The position numbers and the translations under genes were made by a program. Shown piece by piece: positions 8,301-15,358 of a DNA stretch of 15,358 bases. The notes under the pieces were generated by a model. It had not been told where the DNA came from and searched no databases. It saw only the letters and a program-made list of their open reading frames with translations. This DNA is from Chromera velia (Eukaryota > Sar > Chromeraceae): NCBI GenBank assembly GCA_018398765.1, contig JAHBMJ010002863.1, forward strand, positions 1 through 15,358. Direction: 5' to 3'. The first letter of the stretch is position 1, and each line of letters opens with the position of its first letter.

Positions 8301-8322
8301 TTGTCATTCCTTATAAATGTGG
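8288..8322 (-). repeat. Right terminal inverted repeat
   Basis: Reverse-complement partner of 5251-5285. The differences from the left end are confined to the outer 20 bp. Confidence 0.65.
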
Positions 8323-8449
8323 TTATTCGCTCCCTCCAACTACAGCAGTCAGAGAGCCAGAGAGGGATACAAAAGAAACCATCAGCACTGAAGAGAGAAA
8401 ACTATCCAAAAAACAATGAGGACACATAAATACAGATTGACACACATAC

Positions 8450-8606
8450 CTTGCAGTTTGATCTCTCTGGGCTTTCCACCAGTTTTCTCATAAATGACTC
8501 CGGTTCTTGAGAAACGGAGAAATTGGACAATTTCATCTCCAACTTGGATAATAAATAAAATGATTCCAACGTCCCAGCTTGACATTTCATATCGCTCTGA
8601 GATGCT
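8450..8606 (-). CDS. Candidate internal exon, unrecognised protein
   Basis: A minus-strand segment of 157 bp is bounded by a good acceptor (TTTTTTCAACTTCAG, exon from 8606) and a good donor (CAAG|GTATGTG, exon to 8450). It reads 52 residues, from SISERYEMSSWDVG to GGKPREIKLQ, and leaves one base over (phase 1 exit). The middle contains IIQVGDEIVQFLRFSRTGV. The FLRFSRTGVIYEK...REIKL pattern is vaguely like a beta-rich PH-type strand pair, but I do not recognise the family. No partner exon was found nearby: the left side runs into the inverted-repeat element and the right side is GC-rich non-coding DNA. It could be an orphaned exon of a disrupted gene or a chance ORF. Confidence 0.3.
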
Positions 8607-8873
8607 CTGAAGTTGAAAAAACGATGTGTAGATGGACGAAACACCGAGACATACCGAGACTTAAAAAATGATACCGTACAGGAAAAGAAGTTCCCATTTA
8701 ATTTTTTTTTTTCCCGGCGGCCGCCCAAGCCTTCCGTCTTCGAAATTGGGCCTATAGCCGCATGCATTCTCAAATGGGCGGGCCTGCGCGGCGCGTGCTA
8801 ACACACCGTACGTGACAGGAAAGTTTAGTCAGTGAGTTTGTTAGCCAGTTAGCCAGTTAGAGATAGTGAGAGG
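8607..8873. promoter_or_regulatory. GC-rich segment and short 9-bp repeat upstream of a small ORF
   Basis: After a T-run near 8702 the sequence becomes CpG-rich (CCCGGCGGCCGCCC, then CGCGGCGCGTGC near 8788). It then shows about 2.5 copies of GTTAGCCA-type repeats (8840-8860) just before the ATG at 8874. It could be a promoter and 5' leader, but no specific element is recognised. Confidence 0.2.
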
Positions 8874-9080
8874 ATGCCTAACTCCAGTTGGAGCGTTAAA
8901 CTACCAGGTTTTATCAAAAATCTGTCCTACAACATCCTAGCGTCACGCTACTGCATCCAGCTGCGTCAGCCTACTATAGGCTACCGAATGGTACCGATTG
9001 ATCAAACGGTTCCGTTAGCAGTTACTTATATGGTACTAGATGGAGAGAGAGTCTTAGCCTGTCAATGCTTGTCAGTCTAA
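8874..9080 (+). CDS. Small ORF, 68 residues, unrecognised
   Basis: An ATG-started ORF reads MPNSSWSVKLPGF and ends ERVLACQCLSV, with non-repetitive composition, between a GC-rich upstream region and an AT-rich downstream region. There is no signal peptide, clear membrane helix or known motif. Length and context do not separate a small protein gene from a chance ORF or the first exon of a gene. I favour a weak prediction only. Confidence 0.25.
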   Translation: MPNSSWSVKLPGFIKNLSYNILASRYCIQLRQPTIGYRMVPIDQTVPLAVTYMVLDGERVLACQCLSV

Positions 9081-10164
9081 CTAACTTTTTAAGGTCAGCC
9101 TTTTTAGGAACCATTAGTTTATCTTTGAATTTTTATCATGTGATTTTTAAATATGAAAATTTAAAACTAGAAAAAACTAAAATACAGTCCTTTTAAGAAG
9201 CCTTCTGAGTCATTATGTTTCATTCTGCCTGGTGTTTTTTGTTTTTTGAAAAATAAGATTTTTTATTATCTTTAATTTGTTTTAGTTATGCGAGTAATCG
9301 TGTAAGTTACGGTATAACGAGTTATGTGTATGATTTTTGAGTGTATTTAAGTGTGATTATTGTGATGTGCTAGGATATGATAATGTTTGTGATAAAATCA
9401 TTCAAACATAAATAAATGCACATAAACTTCAAAAGGTTTTTACTTTAAATTTTTCTAAAACTTTTTTTATACCCCTAGTTTTCTTTCAAAACTATAGTTT
9501 TTCTGAACTTTTTCAATAAGTTTTCAATCAATTTGTGGAAATGTAGTCAGTGGTGTCGGTGTAGTCATTTAAATCAGACTACAAATACAGAACAACTTGA
9601 AGCAATGCGCAGCTAGACCTAGAGCTAGACAAATTAATGCGCACCTGAAGTGTGGGAGAGCTGAACATCATGACATAAATAGATATGAATAAAACAATGC
9701 TTAAACGATGTGCATCGAAAAGTTCCGCTCCTCTCCGGACCCCTTGCATTCGTAAGAAGCAACCTATTACACCTTTTCTTTCCCTGCGCACTTCACTCGA
9801 TCTTTGTCTTGCTTTTCCTCCCCCTCTGGGACTCTTCAGCGAGGTCCACTGCCCGTCCGACCCACTTTAAAGTCCCATCTGATTTGGGCTGAGGCTTTCT
9901 TTGATGCGAAAGGAACGATTGTCGTTGTCGTCGGAACCCATCAACTAGTTACCCGCACTCTCCCCTGCCTTGCAACAGACTGTAAACACAGGCAGCGCCT
10001 AGAGGGTGTTTCGATTCCTTTCCTTCGTTGACATTTGTTTTGATTTTTTGTAGACAGGCTCCGTTTCGAGGCCTGTGTCAAAGGCCATCCAATCATTCAT
10101 GTATTTCCCATCCGCCCACTGAAGATGCCCATCTACCCATTTGAGGTTAATTCATTTTTCATTC
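9081..10164. other. Intergenic region, AT-rich then mixed
   Basis: Positions 9081-9560 are strongly AT-rich with T- and A-runs and no ORF. Positions 9560-10164 have only short overlapping ORFs without coding character. The 3' UTR and polyadenylation site of the minus-strand gene ending at 10165 presumably lie here, but no clear AATAAA is seen close to the stop on that strand. Confidence 0.5.
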
Positions 10165-13100
10165 TCAACCCTCAGTCCCGTTTCTGCTCTGCCGACGCGT
10201 CCCCCACTCGTTGATCCCACTCGACTCCCTGTCTACTTGGTTCAACGTGTCCTCATCTTTCCATTTCCAGAAAGGGTGCGGGACCCTTGTGGAGGGGTCG
10301 TCGGGAATTATGGAGATGGCTCCGGCGGGAGGAATGGGAATGTCCTCCTCCTCCTCCTCGTCGTCCTCTTCTCCTTCGCACTCTTCTACTTCTGCATCCC
10401 TGGTGGTACCCCCTTCCTCGTCTGCGTGTCTCCCTCCTCCTTCATCGGCAGGCGGGGTGACAGGATTCTCCGCTTCAACCTCTGCTGCCCCCTGGGTCTC
10501 TCCCGCATCCCCTCCCGCTTCATTCGGGTGATCACTCTGCCCCGTTGCGTTTGTCTGACCTTCAATTTCTGCAGACTGAGGGTGTGTGCGGTCTCCTGAA
10601 TCTCCCTCTGGGGTCTTCTCGAGAGCGTCTTGTAGGCTCTCGTGTGCTGCAGTGCCAGGATTTTCTTTTCCGTTTTCTTTTTGGGAATCTTCTTGTACTC
10701 CCTCGCTTTCAATCGCAGAGGAATTGTGTGGATCCCCTGAATGCACAGATTCATAATTTTCTTGAGACTCAATTGGGCTCTCTTGGGAGTCTGTCGGGCC
10801 CTGTTCTTCTTGGCCCTCTTCTTTCTCATCTTCACCCTTCTCTACCGTCTCCTCCTGTCCAGCGAAGGAGAGGGCTTTGCCCTCTTCCTCTAAATCTGTC
10901 TTTTCCTCTTGTCCAACCTTATTCATGCCATTTTCGTGAACCTCCTGTTCGTCCTCTCCTTCTTTCTCAACGGTGTCTTCCCTTTCCTTCCCCCCTCCTT
11001 CGGTCTCTTCTTCGTTCTCTGCGTGAGAGGGAGAGGAGGCGTCTTGACCTCCTCCTTCTCCTACTTCTTCTTCTCCCTCTATTTGTGTCTCTTCCCTCTC
11101 TGGTTGATCCTGCTCTTCCTTTTCCCTTTCCTGGTTCGAAACATCAGCTTGTGCGGCTGTCTCTTCTGCATGGGATTCTTCTGCTGGCTCCTGTGCGTTA
11201 CCTTCTTTCTCTTCCTCTGCATCCTGCACTTCCGTCAGGAAGGTGCCCCCTCCTTCTCCTTCATTCTCAGCTTCCCCAACCCCCTCTCCTTCCCCCTCTT
11301 GCTCCCCTTGATCTTCGGACTGGCCTCCTTCATTTCCGTTCGTTTCGGCTCCTTGTTCTGCTTCGCCCTCAGGAGGGGCGCACTGGTCATCTTCAATCAA
11401 CAGACTTTTCTCTTCCTCACCCTTTGCATTCTCTTCCTCGGGAGTCTCGGGGACCTGCGGGATCAGGGCAACGACCATGCGGTCCTCCTCTTTTGAAGGA
11501 TCCTTTGGAGGATTCTCTCCAGCTGTGTCCGTGTCCTTTCCCTTCTCTTTCGTCTTACCTGATTTCCCCTTTCCCTTCCACCGCGTTGATCTGCAAACTG
11601 CTGCGGGCGCAGACATGGGGGGGCGGGGGGTTTTTATTCCTCCCGCCCGCCGTGCTTCTGCCTCTTCAGCTGCTCTTTTGGCGAGACGCTTGGCAACGGC
11701 ATAGAGGCGGTTCGACGCTTCCATCCCTCTGCGTGCACGGCGTGCAGAGGACTCCGAGGGGACCTGCAGGGGACAGAAAGACAGACAGAGAGAAACAAAC
11801 AAACAAACAAACAAACAAAGAAAGAAAGAAAGAAAGAAAGATGCAGAGAGAAACACGGGGACGCAGAACCTCATCACGACATCATGCACATTCAGAAATT
11901 AGAGCAGGCGCCAGAAGAAAAGAAGAGAGAGAGCAATGATGTTTCTTCAGACCTAATGCACTTCTTTTTCACATCGACTTCTGGAGTAAATTATGCACAA
12001 ATGTCCTTCAACAGAGGAGACATGAAGAGAACATGATGGTTTTTGGGACGACCAGTTTCGCCGCTGCTTTCCTTAAAACAAAACCCGAACAGTCACGAGA
12101 AGCTGTGCCCATTAATATACAAAAGGGAGAAAGGTTGGAAAGCAAAAGAGACAGTCAAAACAGAATGACCCCCTCACACACCTGTACAGCAAGGAGAGCC
12201 TCTGCCTGTTGGAGAGCGGTTTGTCTGAGGAAGAGAGCCTGGCACTGCGTCGAGTGAGGCTCCCCGGGGGAGAGGCGCTTCCCGCAGATGCAGGGTGTGG
12301 GCCTTCTTCTTCTTGGAAGTGTGCAGGGGGACCCTGCGGCATCCAGCTTGGCTGCTCTCAATTCTCTCAGGGCGTACTCTTCGGTCGTGTCCTTGGGGGG
12401 TGCAGAGAGGGCAAGGGCAGAGGGGGGGAGACGGTTAGAGTTAGACGAAGAACTAGGTGGGAGTGCAAGAGAGAGGAAACGAGGATCGCGGCATCCGGCA
12501 GGGAAGTCTCCAGGGGGAGGACGGTCGGGGTTGAGAGAGTCGAAAGGTTGGGCCAATAGAGATGACGGGGGGGCAAATTGAATCTCTCGGAAATAGATTC
12601 TCCACTTCGACTGCTGCCGTGCCTCCATTGTTTCTGCATCCCTCAAACTGGGGGTCGATAGAGGGGCCTGATGCTGGCTGTTTGTGTATTTTTTTGCTTT
12701 GTCGCCCTTCCTGTTTTTGGAGGATCGGGAAGTCGGTCTGTCGGAAGGGGGGGGAGGAAGCGCTCCGAAGGGGAAGCTGAAGGTTTTGGGGTTCAGAGGT
12801 GCAGTTGGAATGGAGGGGAGCGTCAATGTAAAGTGGAGCTGCACATGGAAGACGTCCCCTTCCTCGCTGGCGTCGAGAGACGATGATGAGGGAATTGCTA
12901 CCTGCAGTGGAGAGAAGTGGGCGGAGTGAAAGGAACGTAATCTTACATGCAAAGCCCTTGATATTCTTCATGCATAGTGACCTCTATTGGTACTGTTCTC
13001 ATACATGTAATGTTCAAAAGATTGTGGCCGTCTGTTTCACAGAAGGCACAGAGGGGGCAGCACAGTTGGGGGAGCACCCTCTAGGGATCTTTCCACCTTC

Positions 13101-13332
13101 GTTCTTTTTTTTTTTCCCTTTCCTTGATTGTCCTTGTGCAACCACTTTTTCTGGAGGATTTTGACGTGAGCCGAATTGCATTACTTGTTCTGTTTCAATA
13201 AGGACGCGCGAGAACGTCGACGGTTGATCTGTAGATGTTGCGTACCTCTTTTGGAATGCAGCGTGAAAAAAGAGGTTCAGAAGTCAACAATTCAATTAAC
13301 CTTGTACCGAGGGATTGTAGCGCATGTGCACG

Positions 13333-13370
<38 letters not shown>

Positions 13371-14476
13371 CATACATAGATACGTGAGAAGAAATCAACA
13401 CACAGACTGACCGCCCAGGTCTCGGAAGGCAGTCCATCTGAGAAGAGGGAGGGCAGCCGAATGCAGCAGCACGCAGCCACCGTCTCTGTCTGAGAGTCTT
13501 CGGATTCCGCCCCGTCTCTGTCCAAACGATGAACGAAAAGCGCATTTAGGAAACCGCCGCCTCCCCCGCTCCCGCCGCCCCGTGCCGAAAGAGCAGTGAA
13601 ACCTTCGGACTCGTCGGTCCATCCTGTAGGCAGCTGCACACACGTCTCACTAACCCTTTCCCCCTCTACACCTTCTTTTGATACCCCCCCTGGAACCAGT
13701 ACGGAGGCTCTGAAGGCAGGCGGGGTATCTTGAAATGCCTTTTCAAGGACCGACAGTGCCTCGGTTGATAAAATACAATCGGCCTGGGTGCTCTTTTTGA
13801 CTCCAGCTGCAGGTCCATTCCCACCAGAATCCCCCTGCTCACTATCGTCATCGACGGGGATCTCTCCCGGAAGGGGTTCGGACAGGGAAGTGCAGACGCT
13901 TCCCCGGGCGGGGTCTGGGTGAGGGGGCCTGATCATGGAGCGACTGACGAACAGCTTTACAGAAAGGTGGTCAACACAAATATTCTCAAAGACCTCTATT
14001 TTGGCTCTGAGAAAGGCCGGAAACTCCCCTCCTGACTTACCCAGCCCCCAGGAAGAGGCTGAATAAAGAGGATGGGGCCTAACTGCTGGTGCATTATCTA
14101 GGAAGGCTGGCTTGGCCCTTTGGGATTCGTACCGGGCAGCTGCTGCTTGAAGGGATCTCTTCGCAAACAATTTTTGGGAAGTCATTCGCTGGGAATCTCT
14201 CCTTCCTCCAGCTGCCACACGCATTGCCTCCTCTGTGTGCAGCGCCAGCTGTTCCATTCCCTCCGTTGTGACCAGAAGACGCGGAGGGGGTGTGAGCTCG
14301 ACTCGCACGTTTTTTTGGAGCAAAGGGTCCTGTACGAGTTGGGGTGTGGCTGTACGTGAGTGGGTTTGTTTGGGGAGATGTGGAAACTTCCTGAAACGAT
14401 TTTCCCGTAACTTTTTGATGACGGATGACTCCCTGATACTTGGAGGGTGGGGCATCTCCGGTGCAAAAGATGACAT
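10165..14476 (-). CDS. Three-exon gene, unrecognised Glu-rich protein with possible C2HC zinc motif (1127 residues predicted)
   Basis: Exons are 14476-13412, 12901-12182 and 11763-10165 (1065, 720 and 1599 bp). All junctions are phase 0, and both acceptors read CTGCAG|GT. The start is the first ATG in frame (14476, MSSFAPEMPH); the frame is open upstream but has no ATG. Residues about 118-152 of exon 1 look conserved (RPHPLYSASSWGLGK), recalling the HPLYxxSS boxes of some ciliary microtubule-associated proteins, a weak likeness only. It then has DDDSEQGDSGG and GGGSGGGGG linkers. Exon 2 is Pro/Ser-rich and ends with CICGKRLSPGEPHSTQC (about 559-575), shaped like a C2HC zinc finger with one residue fewer in the first pair. 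Exon 3 starts basic (RLAKRAAEEAEARRAGG), becomes Glu/Gln-rich and disordered for about 400 residues, and ends NEWGTRRQSRNGTEG. I cannot assign a function. Confidence 0.7.
11764..12181 (-). other. Intron 2 of the three-exon gene
   Basis: The donor is CAG|GTGTGTG at 12181 and the acceptor TTTCTGTCCCCTGCAG ends at 11764. It is 418 bp, phase 0. Its acceptor side holds tandem CTTT and GTTT repeats that form most of the pyrimidine-rich tract. Confidence 0.7.
11792..11841. repeat. (CAAA)n(GAAA)n microsatellite in intron 2
   Basis: About six CAAA units are followed by about six AAAG-type units on the plus strand. On the transcript strand this is CUUU and GUUU repeats beginning about 28 bases upstream of the exon 3 acceptor. 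Confidence 0.95.
12902..13411 (-). other. Intron 1 of the three-exon gene
   Basis: The donor is G|GTCAGT at 13411 and the acceptor CTCTCCACTGCAG ends at 12902, with a pyrimidine-rich tract. It is 510 bp, phase 0. It contains a (CA)n microsatellite close to the donor. The donor is the weaker end of the call: GTCAGT departs from GTAAGT, and a nearby alternative cannot be excluded. Confidence 0.6.
13330..13368. repeat. (CA)n microsatellite
   Basis: About 18 CA units on the plus strand, lying in intron 1. Read through, it gives the Cys-Val tail of the unspliced minus-strand ORF, which supports an intron here. Confidence 0.95.
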
Positions 14477-14517
14477 TTTTCTATATATATATTCTTTTGT
14501 TTCTTGCTTTTCGTTGA
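14477..14517. promoter_or_regulatory. Short AT-rich gap between head-to-head ORFs
   Basis: A TATATATATA run (14482-14492) lies just upstream of the ATG at 14476 on the minus strand, and the plus-strand ORF opens at 14518. The run is only about 6-16 bp from the ATG. A classical TATA box would need transcription to start within the ORF, so an A/T-rich leader is more likely. Confidence 0.2.
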
Positions 14518-14931
14518 GTTCCTGGTTCAGTCTCACTGGTCGTTGCTTCAACCGACCATAAATCCTTACAGAAAGGGCAGCATCAAGAGGAAGGGGCGCC
14601 ACTGGATACTGGGAGAGTATTTCGCCTCAACCAGCAAGACTCTCTGTTGAGGATACTGCCTGACTTTGCTACTATTGTTACAACAGAAAAGGTGGTCGGC
14701 ATGCATGGAGAGTCTCCGGTGCATGAAATGACTGGCCAGTTAGTCGGTGATCTGCATCACCTCTACCAAACTTGCCGAGAGAAGGGTGATAATCCGATGC
14801 AGGTTGTTTCTATTGACTCGATGTATATGGAGTCACACAACTTGGTACATAAGCCGTATCAGTTCAACAGTGATCGACGCAATTCTGACACACTGAACTT
14901 CCAAAAGAAAAATTCAAAGACAACTGCATGA
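14518..14931 (+). CDS. Open frame of 137 residues, unrecognised; exon or mobile-element remnant
   Basis: The frame follows a TGA at 14515-14517 and ends with TGA at 14929-14931. The first ATG in frame is at 14701 (MHGESPVHEMTGQLVGD). The upstream part also looks coding (VFRLNQQDSLLRILPDF), so this may be an internal exon: TCCTTACAG near 14571 is a usable acceptor. The sequence is non-repetitive with mixed, globular-looking composition. The segment CREKGDNPMQVVSIDSMYME has a hydrophobic strand followed by Asp, a shape seen in RNase H-like transposase cores. No other catalytic motif is present, so this is only a suggestion. It lies head-to-head with the three-exon gene. Confidence 0.4.
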   Translation, partial: VPGSVSLVVASTDHKSLQKGQHQEEGAPLDTGRVFRLNQQDSLLRILPDFATIVTTEKVVGMHGESPVHEMTGQLVGDLHHLYQTCREKGDNPMQVVSIDSMYMESHNLVHKPYQFNSDRRNSDTLNFQKKNSKTTA

Positions 14932-15010
14932 AAGACAACTGCATGCATGCATGCATGCATCCTGCATGGGGTTGCATTCACGATGTCAGCACGACTGCAT
15001 GCATGCATGG
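14914..15010. repeat. GCAT-rich repeats and a 16-bp duplication
   Basis: AAAGACAACTGCATG occurs twice in tandem around 14917-14946, and the stop codon of the upstream ORF is in the first copy. It is followed by (GCAT)n palindromic runs at about 14941-14960 and 14996-15010, which can form cruciforms. Confidence 0.85.
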
Positions 15011-15066
15011 CACGCATATAGAGACACTACCGTATATTTCATCACACTTTGCCCACTTTGAACTTT

Positions 15067-15358
15067 CTATACAAAAACTAGCCTTGGGGGGGTACTTCCG
15101 GCTGACCATTCATAGGCTGTGCGGCCCGGGCGTTCATGGCAGAGCACGCATACTAGGCGGCACACTGCAGCTTCTTTGCACATAGCGTCAAATCGGCTCT
15201 GCCACTGTGGCTGGGGAATAGAGACTAGGTCCAATTTGCATAGTTGGTGGGGGTGGTTGCTATCCAGTACATCGACCAAGTGATCAACCTCCAGGTTCGA
15301 TCTCCAGTATCCACTTTTAAACTTTTTCAGGCCCTTTCGTTGCGTCCGTTCCTCCCAA
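15067..15358 (-). CDS. Partial open frame entering from the right edge, unrecognised
   Basis: The minus-strand frame is open from the window edge to a TAG at 15067, 96 codons. It reads KGLKKFKSGYWRSNLEVDHL near the start. The middle is Cys-containing (MCKEAAVCRLVCVLCHERPG), with a C-x2-C pair that might bind zinc. Composition is mixed and non-repetitive, so it is plausibly the 3' exon of a gene or mobile-element ORF beyond the edge. The last about 8 codons after a C7 run may be out of frame relative to the original. It converges on the plus-strand ORF ending at 14931. Confidence 0.4.
   Translation of the reverse strand, partial: WEERTQRKGLKKFKSGYWRSNLEVDHLVDVLDSNHPHQLCKLDLVSIPQPQWQSRFDAMCKEAAVCRLVCVLCHERPGRTAYEWSAGSTPPRLVFV

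Larger units (their letters stand above)
5251..8322. mobile_element. Candidate DNA transposon or composite element bounded by 35-bp imperfect terminal inverted repeats
   Basis: The left end (5251-5285) begins CCACCTCTAT and the reverse complement of the right end (8288-8322) begins CCACATTTAT. The two align over 35 bp with about four mismatches and share the exact core AAACTGAAATATCTG. Immediately inside each end lies an ATATCT/AGATAT-rich array in mirrored orientation. The 3.07 kb interior contains no intact transposase, only a short DDE-like fragment near 6250-6375, purine arrays and a tandem satellite. This suggests a non-autonomous or decayed element. I could not find a clear target-site duplication: the left flank ends TTGGTG and the right flank starts TTATTC. 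Exact ends and family are therefore open. Confidence 0.5.

Noticed and set aside
5251-8322. LTR retrotransposon
   Set aside because: The end repeats are inverted, not direct, and no gag, protease, integrase or RT is inside.
10545-11939. 464-residue plus-strand ORF, Leu/Pro-rich
   Set aside because: It is antisense to the Glu-rich exon 3, where purine-rich codons suppress stops on the other strand. The minus strand has consistent phase-0 splice sites.
13292-13411. Cys-Val-rich C-terminal extension of exon 1
   Set aside because: It is read-through of a (CA)n microsatellite past a plausible donor at 13411; splicing to 12901 keeps frame.
14477-14602. N-terminal extension of the three-exon gene to 14602
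   Set aside because: It has no ATG (GTG only) and overlaps the opposite-strand ORF; the ATG at 14476 is the first usable start.

Overview
The window looks like nuclear DNA of a eukaryote, probably a microbial alga or protist. Supporting signs are a multi-exon gene with GT..AG introns, a decayed APE-type LINE, large purine microsatellites, a higher-order tandem repeat and no operon-like gene packing. The style (Glu/Ser-rich orphan proteins, LINEs with low-complexity segments) would fit an alveolate alga such as a chromerid. That is inference only; nothing in the window fixes the species.

Layout. (1) Positions 1-4855, minus strand: a degenerate non-LTR retrotransposon that runs off the left edge. 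Reading leftwards it has a poly-Ser and Cys-rich ORF with CXC-like cysteine clusters (3819-4855), an apurinic-type endonuclease (about 2150-3545), a linker, and a reverse transcriptase with an intact YADD box (about 1-1844). The reading frame is broken by several frameshifts and in-frame stops, so it is a fossil copy. (2) 4856-5250: no gene seen. (3) 5251-8322: a candidate 3.07 kb DNA element bounded by 35-bp imperfect terminal inverted repeats. Inside the ends lie degenerate ATATCT-rich arrays. The interior holds two GGAA-type purine arrays, a short minus-strand fragment resembling the first-Asp region of a PIF/Harbinger-type DDE transposase, and a tandem repeat of about 145 bp with a 283-bp higher-order period. 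(4) 8323-10164: mostly non-coding, with one candidate minus-strand exon (8450-8606), one small plus-strand ORF (8874-9080) and a long AT-rich stretch. (5) 10165-14476, minus strand: the best host gene, three exons joined by two phase-0 introns, predicting 1127 residues. Exon 1 encodes an unrecognised conserved-looking protein, exon 2 a possible C2HC-type zinc motif, and exon 3 a Glu-rich tail. (6) 14518-15358: a plus-strand ORF (14518-14931) and a minus-strand ORF entering from the right edge (15067-15358), converging on a GCAT-rich spacer. Both look coding but are unrecognised.

The genes do not form a pathway. The window reads as one host gene beside nested or adjacent decayed mobile elements and expanded simple repeats. 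The most unusual points are the cysteine clusters preceding the LINE endonuclease, the inverted-repeat-bounded composite element, and the dimeric tandem repeat.
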